Of a stretch of DNA of 64,000 nucleotides, positions 47,877-59,900 are shown piece after piece (within the stretch, counting starts at the first letter, position 1; every line of letters begins with the position of its first letter). The DNA lies in the NCBI GenBank assembly GCA_963693305.1, contig OY855916.1, positions 5,811,501 to 5,875,500 on the forward strand. Direction: 5' to 3'. The translations under genes were made by a program, and so were the position numbers. A model generated the notes under the pieces. It saw only the letters and a list, made by a program, of their open reading frames with translations. It did no database searches and was not told where the DNA came from. Source of the DNA: Meandrina meandrites (lineage: Eukaryota > Cnidaria > Anthozoa > Scleractinia > Meandrinidae).

Positions 47877-48832
47877 TCATGGGGTTGCAGATTTTGTATG
47901 ATTTGGTCTAACTTCAATAGAGTAAGCCTGGCTTTGAGAAAGACTTCTTCTACAACATATTCGCCAATAAACATTAATTCACTTTGATCTTTCGCCGCAG
48001 TGCCAGCCTTGCTTGTAAATTTGTTAAGGACCTTTAACGTAACTGCTTCAATCTTTAAAGTCGTCAAAGAAAAGACACTGGATTAAGCAAAATGCGATCC
48101 TTTACCGCTTCAGCAACCAAAATAGGAACGGATTTTGAAAGACTAGAACTAAATTAATTGGGCCGGCTACAGATGTTAGAGGTCATGTCTACAAATTGGC
48201 TGTGGAAAATTGTACCAGTTTTGGTCTGAAATAGCCAAAAAGGTTTGAAGAACCCTGTGGCACACCTCCAACAAAAATTCCGGAAAGGAAAAGGCGAGAC
48301 TTATTTTTGGAAAGAAAGTCTCGATAAAATGATTTAAGAGACAGCAGTTTTTTGTTATGTTGTTGTTGCTGTCCGGCCACAGAGCGAGACTCCGTTGGCA
48401 ATGTGGTATATTGTTTTGTTTTCATAAATATCCGCGATGACGATATTGGCACATGCAGCTAAGCATTTGTATATGTTTTTTTAACTGGCGTTCCGATAGT
48501 ATTCTCCACTGAATGGGAATGCAAAAGTCCGCACAGACCAGGGATTGTTTTTTTTAGGTATTGGCTGACAGGAGACGGTTAGAAGCATTCAAAGGTTCTG
48601 TACGTTTTTCGTATGCTCTCATTGACACCGTTATATTTTGGGCTTTGCTCTCCGGTAACTGAATTATTTGACGAATCCAAATTGACTGTTTTTTCTCGTA
48701 GTTTTCTCGTGAAACATGATTTGCCAAATAGCCGTGAGAACATTTATCCGTGAAACCACAACCGAGTATTTAGTTTTCCGTGAAGTGTGATCACGGCCGT
48801 GATTATCAGCGACAGTTTGTTTTTCATTAAAA

Positions 48833-49156
48833 ACGTTTCGTTCCAGACGCCAATTTTTTCTAATGTGATCTTCCTTTCAATGCCAGACATCTCCTCTCCG
48901 GCCCCAAATTAATTAAAATTCACAGCCAGATATTATTAGTTTTTAACTTAACAACGTTTCGTCCCAGACGCCAATGTTTTCTAATGTGGTCTTCCTTTCA
49001 ATGCCAGACATCTCCTCTCCGGCCCCAAATTAATTAAAATTCACAGCCAGATATTATTAGTTTTTAACTTAACAACGTTTCGTCCCAGACGCCAATGTTT
49101 TCTAATTTGGTCTTCCTTTCAATGCCAGACATCTCCTCTCCGGCCCCAAATTAAAC
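48833..49156 (+). repeat. 121-bp unit, about 2.7 tandem copies
   Basis: Copies start at 48833, 48954 and 49075 with acgtttcgt(t/c)ccagacgcca. Each has ccagacatctcctctccggc; the last stops after ggccccaaatta. Few differences separate the copies. Confidence 0.95.
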
Positions 49157-49159
49157 ACA

Positions 49160-50075
49160 ATTCGAAAGAAGAAAAAAAGGATTTCTTGATACTCAACCTC
49201 GAAAATCAAAAGTTCAAATAACGTCTACCACTTTCAAAGGAACACTGACATCCGAACCTCGAAGTGTTTTTTTTTTCCGTTTCTCCAGGAAAAATGGCCG
49301 CAAACTGCGAAAAAAAAGCAGTAGAGAAGACTGGGGAGAGTGTCGTTTCGCGGGCTTGTTTATCAGTTTACATTTTCATTCGCGCGTTCTTCACGCGACA
49401 TAATTAACTTGTTTTCCCACGATCTGAAAGACCAAAGAATACCATGTTAGGGTCTGGAACGCTTGAAATTTGAAAACTTTAAGTTACTGTACACAATTCT
49501 CTTATAATTCACAAGGGGTGACCCCCTCCAAGATTACCACACGCCAAATATGACTTCTTTCTCAGAGTGGACAAACAATATTTTGATTAATTTACGCCAG
49601 AAAGTCATTTGGGATTGATAATTGTTTATATTACAAAATCAAACACAATACTAGTTATAATCCACGAGAATTTCTGGTATGCCATTGTTGTTAACGGAGT
49701 GTGACTTTGTATTTGCTTTGCGAGGTAGTTCGTCCTTTGTCCTTTGTCGTCAGTTACGGTTCACTGGCGTTGGTCACGTGGTCGTCAACTTAATTGGGCT
49801 CGATCAGTCAGCTATCTGTCATGAAAATTTCAAACAACGCCGTAGGAAAACGAGCAATTGTCTCGCAAGAAAGTTGTCTCCCTTAGGCCGCTTCAATAAT
49901 TTACGCAAGCTTCGCTACTTCTATGGCAATGGATCTCTAAAACCAATTTTAGTTTCTTTGATTTTCTTTCGAAGATCGTGGTGTTAAACCGGTGGTAGCC
50001 GTTCGAAGGGACGCTGAAATCAACAAGCGGCACGTTGAAAACGACACTACGTTGTTGATATCAGGAGAAATCGAC
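49160..50075. other. 5' flank of the Ig gene
   Basis: It should hold the promoter and 5' UTR of the gene starting at 50076, but I see no TATA box at a convincing distance. A 102-codon ORF at 49679-49987 has no recognised motif and is probably chance. Confidence 0.4.
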
Positions 50076-50157
50076 ATGGAATTATTTTGCCGAAGATGTG
50101 CGACGTTTCTTCTCTTGTTCTGGACGTTTCACAGCGTGGTTTTTGCTCAAAGTGAAG
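50076..50157 (+). CDS. Ig gene exon 1: signal peptide
   Basis: The ATG at 50076 has a good context (gacATGg). It is followed by 27 codons giving basic RR, a hydrophobic core FLLLFWTFHSVVF and a likely cleavage after Ala before QSE. The donor is gaag|gtaagc, phase 1, fitting the Ig exon at 59755. The link across 9.6 kb is inferred from phase and the absence of another candidate. Confidence 0.7.
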
Positions 50158-53100
50158 GTAAGCAACGTTAAAGATGTTTACTTAAAGAACCTATATCTTG
50201 GCAGTATGACTTCCGTTTTCCTCACGTTAGCTTCCTTTGAAGACGGCTGGTAAATAGTATAATGGTTTCTTGCTCACTCGGATGAATGAAAACTTGAGCA
50301 TTAACATATAAATGGTTCATTAAGTTCGAAGAAATCGCATATGCAGTTCAACTGGGTCTTAAGTTATTCTTGCCCTTCGGGAAAATTCGCAAGAGTGACT
50401 CGAACATTTTACTGATTCATAAATCATGGCCTTGCTGAGTTGATAATTTTGTAAACAATACTTGACTACTAGAACGCAAATAGTAGGCCTATATTCGGCC
50501 GTTTGATTTTAAAGCCATTTGTTACTTCGATAAAGGATGTTTGACGAATGAAATCATCGAAACAGGAGTTGAGTTGTAGAAGGCATGCGATGAAATGTAT
50601 TCCTACATCCCACGTTGCTACGTGCCCGCTTTGAAATCAGAAATTTATTTCGCGAAGCAATCTGAAATTAACTTAATTGTTATTGTTGTGTTTGTGGGAA
50701 AGGTAGCTGATTTTGTTCATTTCTTTTCGATGAGAAAATATTGGTGTGGCCTCGAAACGGTGGTCTTAATAATACGACGATTGCGTGTAACTTTAAACTA
50801 CATTTGAAAGGCTAAACTGTTTATTGAATGATGCGAATTTCAAATGCAAAACCGCATTCGCTTATCGAACGCGCGAAAATCTAATCGAGTTTCGCTTTGA
50901 CAAAAATTTTGACAAGCAGAAGTGTTTCTAGGCACAATTCATTGTAATTGCGACATATCGAGAGAGCAAAGGTTGGTTTTCACCCAACAGATGTAGAACA
51001 TGAATTCACGGCAAGATGGCATGTAAGGTAATATTGCGTGAGTTCGGAATTGTGCTCGTATAAATGGCTACGACGTTCTCGATTCATGATCATGTCTTCC
51101 GGAGGTATTATTCAAGAACGCCTGGTCCAATACAGGCCAAATTTAGCAGCCCATCTATTCGATCGAGTCCTCGAATACTGGATGCAGTAGTAACTTTGAT
51201 AGCTTTCGGCTCGCCTTGAAAACGATATTTTGGTTAAGAACAATAGCCCAGCGGTCGGTCATGGTGTGATTGCCTTTTGCATTTCACATTTTTTGACGAA
51301 AACGTCAACAAGATTTGTTGCTCCTAATAGGGGACCGAAAAAGAGGATGGCGAAAACATAAAGTGAAGCAGAATTGCTACTACTTAGCACGTCATTTTCA
51401 GACTCGCCCGTCAATTCAATTTCTAAATTATATAACTTTATTAAAAAGATACTTGCACGCTGCTAACTTCCCTTGGGCTATAGGCACTCACAAAAATGAT
51501 GGTTTGAGGGGTCAACGTAGATTTTCGTATCAAATTTTTAATAAATTTTGTCATCAGCTCGGTTGGATGTGACTACAAATCAAGGGCTCTTTGGTTTAAG
51601 ACGGCAGATTTACAGAACCAGATACCCTTCGTCGAAGCGGGGCGTTTTTTAAAAGGGATAACTTTTCCGCACTGGGGCTGTCGAACATTTGATCCGCGGT
51701 ATAAAATTTCAGAATATCTACACGTTATATTTTGAATGTGTTTTCTATTAGCGCGAGCACATTTCTGATCTGTGCTTTTTAAGATCATCATTAAAACAGC
51801 CTTCAGATTAGTCGGTAGATAGCGTTTCTGAAATTAGCTACGACAGACGAATTTTTAGCATGCTAAAGATGAAATACTAAGCATCACGTTTTCCTAGCTT
51901 TCAACACTGTTACGACATTTAACATTTAATTGCCCATTCGAAAAATCAGTTGCTACATTTTTCTTGTGCATTTGAAACACTATTCATGACTATGACGTGC
52001 AAACGGCAAATGTTTTGGAACTGGATTAAAAACGTAAATAAAGGTTCGGCCCTGGCTTTGAGCGAGGATTTCAAATCGACAATTATCTCTTCCTGCGGTT
52101 GGGACACAAAGCAGCGGTATTCGCTATTCTTAATGTATCTGAGCTATTTCGCCGCCATTATTAAAGAAATATGGAGGCTTTTTAGTGAATTAACCGCATT
52201 ATGAGTTCATGACTATAAGCATATCTTTTGTTGTCTAGAACAATTCTAATTCAATTAAAATGCCCGGTGTGCCTTTGGAATGAGTGGGTCGGGTGCAGTG
52301 ACCTCTCTTCCATCTTGTGGGTTGCCTGTTCCGGGTGTGAACCAAAAGAACAGAAAGGCTAAAAAAATTGATAATGATTTCCTGTGGTTAAATTGTTACC
52401 GTTTTTTAAAAACCCAATACATGTAGATGCCATGTACCTCTATTGACTGGACACTTCCATTCCACTTAGCCCTGGCAATTAAAATTCACTTACACACATA
52501 TTACGGTCTGGTAGCAACTCTCACAAGCACCACCCTTCGAGAGAACAATATGATAAACAAAAGGAACAATGCCCCTAGCCATTAACAATTATAGCAACTG
52601 CTGCACTATAGGACCAGTAGAATTGTACAGATACATCATAGTATAGGCACTTAGTCCTAGCGCCAGTTTACTGTACACGTCAAAGGGCCCGATTTTGAAA
52701 GCCTGGGAAACTTTTTGGTCCCACAAAGCCATTATTAGTTATCTATACCTTGAAACCAGAAAAAGTGTATAGGCCTGAAATTTTGTATGAAGGGAACCTA
52801 TGTTCATATTCTGTAATCATAAGGTTTGAGATTTTGCCATGGCTTTCCGGGTGCGGAAACGTTTTGGGACCTTTGAGAAACGGGTCACAGGCTACAGTCT
52901 ACATCTAAGAAAGAACAACTAGTGGTTAGAGCTGGTCTCATGCATATGGGTTGGAACTTGTGTCCTTTTGGTAACATTACAGCCCTCCCCTCCCCTCCCA
53001 TCCCCCTTTCTTTTATCCCTACTTTTCATTTTCAATCCAAACATCCGGCAGCCAGATTATTCTAAATCTACCAGCTTAGATACGATTATTTTAACGCACT

Positions 53101-56100
53101 TTTACTGAAACAAACAAAACATCTGCTTTTTCCATTTTAAATACCTGCATGTACTTGATACACATTACTCAGTCAGGAAATCTTATATGAGCTGGTGAGA
53201 GCCCACATGTAACATCATCCCACATAGACAATGAGCAACTTGTTTGAATCATTTCATCTGTAGATCTATCAACAGGGATGACGCCATGACGTCAGCCAGG
53301 GGACAACAACCAAAGGGTGATACGGACTTAAAACCAAATGACTTTGATTTCCATCTTATAAATTGAACACATTTAGACTACACTTGAGTTTATGTACCAA
53401 ACAAACAGCAGGGACCTCAAATCCAGTTTATTATCTCAAAAGTCTACGGAAGTCGACCTTTAAAAGAAAATATTTATGGATTGTTTGTGGTTTCCCTGAA
53501 AAGTGATCTGTTAAATTTCACTTTTTGGATCAGTTCCCATTGTTAGTGGCTGTTCTGTCAATCAGGAAAGGTGTTAAAGCCTTTCATCAAAGGCTTATGG
53601 AAAGCACCATTCATCTACGAGTTTAAAGCAAAAGTGCAAATTAGTTGTATTTGCGGGTTTCTCCCTGAGAATAATCACCAGACATTCTTGGAATAGTCTC
53701 AGATCACAAATCCTGAACCTTTAGATAATATTTTTTGATAAGTTTGTTTTATCAGACCAGAAAAACAACTGCTCTCTAGAGATTAAGCAATTCACTATAA
53801 TTTTTCATCTGTCATCTATCTATAGACCATGTTACATCCCTCATTATATCATATGTCTTTTCATTCTTCCTACTTGCAAAAAGTAATTGATTGAAACTAG
53901 ACGGAATGAAGCGTACACATTCCAGTTGAATTAATGATTCTTAGAATAACACAAATGTTCCACATCTTAAAGATTTACAACTAGGTTTTTGCTATCTTTT
54001 CATCTCAGGCAGTAATTAACATTTCCCAGTCAGTCCGACTGTCTGGCTCTTTTTGCCATATGCCTATCTACTTGCAACTTTAATATTTCATTTTTTTTTT
54101 TAACATGACCTCTTTATGTGTACTAATTTCAAAATGTGAAAGTTTCTTAAATTCAGTCACATATGCAAGAGACTGTCATTTAGCCAACATTACATGTATA
54201 TTCCATTAAAATTACTAGTCAAAGACCTCATGACATTCACATATAAACACCAATGATCGCCAATAGTAATTAAGACTAGTTTTAAGCAAGCTGTTTTTGA
54301 TTGTCCATGGAAATTAAAGAGTTTAATTTCCAGCCCGACTTGTTGCCAGGGTTGGAAAGGTGACCAACTCAGGGTCGAAATCTGTATAATTAAAATAATA
54401 ATAATCAGTATTTTAGGATTTTCTTCTAACATGTGTACATTCCCTACTGACCAAAACCTTGTACATAGTACATGTGCAATGTACACCATATGTGTTAGAA
54501 GGAAATTTCTTTGATCCACTTGTAAATTTTGAGGTTTTTTTTCACTAAAAGGTGAGCATTTTACTTCTGATTTCTCACTAGCATTACATAAGTGGAGTGT
54601 TATTTTCCTTCCCTCATGGTTTCCCTCAGGTTTCAGGTGTACCCTCGCCTTAAGGCGGGGGTACACCTGAAACCTGTTTTTCCACTGCTAAACTTGGGTT
54701 TAATGCGAATATCTCGTCTGCATTTCAAGCAATCCAGAAACTCTATGCCCATTTCACAAAGCTATGATGAGCGGTGTTTTGTAAATTTTTTGGTGATTTT
54801 TGGGGATGTTTGGAAAGAGATAGTTTTTCTCAAAGGATTAGTAAAATTTGGAGAAATAAGAAATATTAAGGATATATTGTGATTTTAAATCAGAATTAAA
54901 CAACCTGGACCGGGGTGCTCTTGCGTGGGGGTCAACTGTCTGTTGGTGTTTCAAAAATAATGTTCTTTCCTCTATCCCTTCCTTAAACCTCTTAAAATTT
55001 CACTCAAAATCGGGTATACCCCCACCTTAAAGGCAGACAATTGCATAGCTTTTTTGACATTTATATCCAATTTACAGTGCCAGATTAATTCATGCGATGT
55101 GAATACAAGTTAAAACGCGCCTTTTAACATGTTTATATAACAACGAAAAAAAATGGAAAATACTTCGAGCAAAATGCTCCCCCATCTCTGCTCCCCCCTA
55201 CCCCCCTCACGGGGTAGAGTTACTGGGAGCAGAGTCTCTGCAGAGTCCCACCCTCACCAGTCCACCCGCACGAGGCAACCCTCCAAGTTAACTTTTTTCC
55301 TTAGTGGCCATTTGGCCACTGACTGTTCAAGTTTGGTCGCCAGTGAAAAATTTTAGTCGCCAAAATATGTGCATAAATTAATAATTAATTAATAATAAAT
55401 AATAATCTTATTATAATTTATCTAAAAACGTAGAGCTCTACGAAAAATTTAATTTTACGAAAATATGCGAACCGCGGAACGCGAAAATACTTTCACAAGT
55501 TTTAGGGCAATCACTAAGAAGGATATTTTTTATTGATGAAATCTTTGACAATTTGAAAATAAACCCAGGTTCGTTCACACAAGTAAAGATCATTTACAAC
55601 TGCAAGCCACTTTTCATCACGGTTTTTTATTTATAGGTCTTTATAGAATCAATATGCACATGTTTTAATGATGGCTAGTGCTTGTGTTATCAAGTTTGCT
55701 TTTAAGTCAAGTATTTTCGTGTCCACTGAAACAAAATACGTTTCTCAAATACCTCTGGATGTAAGCCGGGGGTGCGGCTTATCTGCGGGAACATTTCAAA
55801 AAGGTGCCGTAAATTTCAGTGAATTGACACTTTTATGGAAACCTTCGTCAGCAGATCCTTTAAGCGGTTTATGGTCGCTTTTCTAGAACAGGAAAACGTC
55901 ACACAGCACAAAATTTCCATTCCCCCACAAAGCTGTTTACGTCGTCGACGGCCTGAAATAAACTTCAACAATTATCGATCCCCGGCCTCCACGAGCGAGA
56001 AAATTCCACGCTATTCTCGAGTATTCGTGTGGTCGAACTTTGCCGTTTAGTACTTCGATGACAAATTGATTACAAAACTCTCTTTGTGCAACAAGTTTAT

Positions 56101-56863
56101 CTCCGACAGTTGGGTCTCAAATCTGTTTGTGGGTCACGATAGCCGACGATAGCCACGAACAGCAGAATCCCCCTCCATCTTGAAACTTCAGTAAACAAAC
56201 ATCGTTCTCGGCCTAGTCCAAACGTGTTCGATGTAATGCCTGGTTACTAAGCTACGAACGTTCGACAAACATAAACGCCAGTAATATAAGTACACGCGTT
56301 CTTGTTCACAAAAATGTGTGGAAAAAAGTATTGAATGAAGAAATACCTGTCAACGAGTACCAGAAAAAGATCAGTCATATGTCAAAGTTAAAGGAAATGA
56401 TGCTCATTATATTTAAACGCTTAAATTGTGGGTGAGACTTTGATGTTCAATTCCGTTTCATTGCCATAGTGAGTTGCATTCGATGAAGAAGACTTCTGAA
56501 GACTCTTTAAAAAAACTTTTTTTTCCAAAATTTAAGTTGCTAAATTCAGGGTACGGCTTATCTGCGGGTGTTAACGGTATTTGTAGATCCCGTCACCGTC
56601 GAGCTTTACAGTACAATTGTCACGTGCCAAAGTTCAGTCGAAAGGAACGTATTCCGTCGCGTCCCACTGAGCTCACTGTTTACGGTGTGTACGGTGTATT
56701 CAGTCTCCATTTCTGTAGGTTAAAATCCACAACAACTAGCTTTGCAAAGTGAATTCTTAACGCTCTGAACGTTTTTTCTTCGCTCCGGATGATAGTCCGC
56801 TCAAGCTCCTGACGCATAGGTCACGTTAATTTTAGTCGCCGAGCTGGCGACTTGCGTTCGAAT

Positions 56864-56906
<43 letters not shown>

Positions 56907-59900
56907 TGGTCGCAACTTGGAGGGTTGCGAGGGAGCTCCGCTACGCTCATAATGCGAATAGCATTATATAAGAGTTGATCAACTCTTTTCCTCCCATGTG
57001 GGAGGCATTTTCTTAGACTCCACGAGGCGTAGCCTCGTTTTGGTGCTAAGCTTGTTTTCGTCCTATTATGTGATAAAATCGCTGTTTTCGTTTATAATTC
57101 TGGCAGACGTATTGAACTTGTGGATTTTTCGATATATTTTAGCTCGATGTTGGTCACATCTTGGATTTCTTGAAAAGCTCGTTCTTAACTTAACCTTCGA
57201 CCTCTCTGATTCAACCAAGCCACATGTATCGTAAGATCACCACAGATTCACCACAGATTCACAGCTAGATTGTCATAATGTTAAAGGGGCTTTGTCACGT
57301 ATTTAAACAGATTTTTGGACAACCAAAATTTCTATTTGTGGTGTAGGAAACCTAAAAATAATGGGCCATTTTTATTAGTATTTGTTATATTTGAGCACTG
57401 AAACAGTTCACAAACATCTGGCTGCGGATGGCTAGGATGGAAATGGACTGCAACTTGAAATATTAAGGCTAAACTTTTCAAGTTGTTTCCGAGTGTGTTA
57501 AAAAAAATCAATATTTATAGCCTTAGTTTGATTTCTATCTGCAAATAAAGGCCATATCTTCCTTTAGATGCTCAAAGATATTGTTTTTCATGGGTTAAGT
57601 TGTCTACCACTAATTTCAGAACAGTCTAGACCAAAAATCTGCAAAATCCCGTGTTTATTTACTCCAACAGACGACTATTTTTAACAAACTTACCGAGCAG
57701 GAGCCCTCAACAAACCCTGCTGGGCTTAACTAAGAGAGCCCCTGTTAATTCCAGTTTTAGTTAATAAAAGAAAATGCTGTATAAATGTAACCATGTGTAA
57801 ATATCTATTTTATTGAAGAAAGGAGTTATCCTGATGGAGAATAATATTCTTTGATTTTTTTTCTTGAAAGTAAACATTGATTTAGAATTCTTAATTGTAC
57901 TTGGAGACTGCTCCAAATTTTAATTCAGTATTTCTTATAGTTTGTATGGTAATTGTCTATATAAATATCAGAGGATGATCTAATTCTGCTTGTGAATTGA
58001 GTAGGAAAAAGTTGCCAAAAGTCTTAGGTAGCATGTTGTTTAAAAAAGGAAAAACGAATAGGGTGACTGATTCATTGTTTACAGTATTGCATCTTATGAC
58101 TCCATAAGGTATATACATGTAGTATGTGTCAAGTTCAAAATGTTAACCAGAGCAGACATTTTTAATGTACATACATGTACACTTGTACGCTTGTTGCTAT
58201 TTTCGTTACCACAGAGTTACAGCACATTTTTAATTGCATTGTTTGGAAATCAGTTGTGTCCATTTTATCATTAACTAGATACATTAAAAAAAACAGAAAA
58301 AATAAATTGTGTGATACTCAATTGCATTTAATTTGATAAAATCAAGTGAAATATGCCAGATATTCCAACAAAATGTGTACACACATGCGAAGTCACATGT
58401 ACATCATGTACATGTGACATGTCATGTGCATGTCATGTGCATCAGCAGACATCGGAAAGTGCATGTGACATGTCATGTGCATGTCATGTGCATCAGCAGA
58501 CATCGGAAAGTACATGTGACATGTCATGTGCATGTCATGTGCATCAGCAGACATCGGAAAGTACATGTGACATGTCATGTGCATGTCATGTGCATCAGCA
58601 GACATCGGAAAACAACAAAAAATTCAAACACAATAGAATTTTGACCATCCATGGTCTGTTGCTTAACAAAATTAAGCAAATTTACATGCAATTTTTTATT
58701 GCATGCTCATTGTCCAATGTGTTTCAAGAATGGTCGATTGCTGGAAATTTTATGCAAATCTAATTAAACTGTGTTCATTTTCCAAAGACACACAAACTTG
58801 TCTATTATCAGTGCTTTTAATAAGCACCAACAGCCGACGAAAAGTATCCACTATTTTGCTCTACTTTGCTCAGAGAAGCAGATACTTTTTACCCTAAATT
58901 GAAGAAATTTAAGAAAAATGCTGTCAAATAGTTGGTTTCTCTACTCAAACCAGCTGCCTACTTTGAATTTTATTAAAACCCCTGATTACTTCATTCCAAG
59001 GTTCAATTGAATTCTACCAATGCAGCACTAGATTGTGTAACCCTATTTATTCTATACATGCCTGTGTAATGTCTGGTTACTGGTAAACTGGTCAACCTCT
59101 TGGTGGAGAGAGATACCTGTAGTGAGATTGCCCAAGAACAAAATGAGACAATGACCAGATTCTTACGTCTGTTGGTTATATAAAACGTTTCTTTTGAAGA
59201 CAAAGCAAGTTGGTTTAAATTACATTAAGTTGACCACAGATAGACCCAAAATTTATTTTTATATCAAAAACAAAATTTTTTGGTTCATGTATACTCAAAA
59301 TGTAAATCATTGTAAATCTGTGGATATTTCAGTGTCATTTTCACCAGTTTGAAAACAACTGGCTTTCTTTACAGGTCTACTAGAAAACTGACCCTCACAG
59401 TTACATGTACATTGTCACACACTATTTTTATAAACAATAATAAAAAAAACTATATTAAAGAATATACAAGTATGCTATATATACTGCAAAGTAGTTCATT
59501 AGCATTTCTTCAAAGCAGTTATTTTCCACAACTGAATCTACTTTGACTAAAGTAAATGTATTTTCTTGCAACACCATTTCCCTAAACCAGTTATTTTCCA
59601 CGAAAAAGTTATCATGTAGTTTTGCACAATGTCCTTGAGATTTGAGCAGTTGATTGATTCTATGGAGCAATTACAATGTATTTGTTGCATGATACAACTA
59701 GCGTAACAGCTCAATTGTGGTTGAAGTGTGTATTTTTTTTTAATTTTCTTGTAGCTCCAACTGCCACCCTAACAGCTCCAAACGGAGCTCTTGACAGAAA
59801 CTACATTCACTTAATATGCAGAGTCACAGGGACACCAAAGCCAAGCATCACATGGTATAGGAATGGCGCAGTTCTCACCACTAGAGCCAGGGCACTGAAA

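Larger units (their letters stand above)
45727..48830. other. Repeat-rich stretch without a gene
   Basis: It contains an AT microsatellite (46171-46198), an inverted repeat (46822-46945) and the poly-G element at 47552-47876. Between them no coding region was recognised. Confidence 0.5.
50158..59754 (+). other. First intron of the Ig gene (9.6 kb)
   Basis: It contains the inverted repeat copy at 52553, a MITE and palindrome at 54.6-55.0 kb, a 1.65 kb transposon, the hairpin cluster and the 51-bp minisatellite. No further exon with phase 1 ends was recognised. Confidence 0.65.

Noticed and set aside
58333..58763. Histidine/cysteine-rich repetitive protein
   Set aside because: It is open in three frames only because the minisatellite unit is 51 bp; no splice sites or start context support translation.
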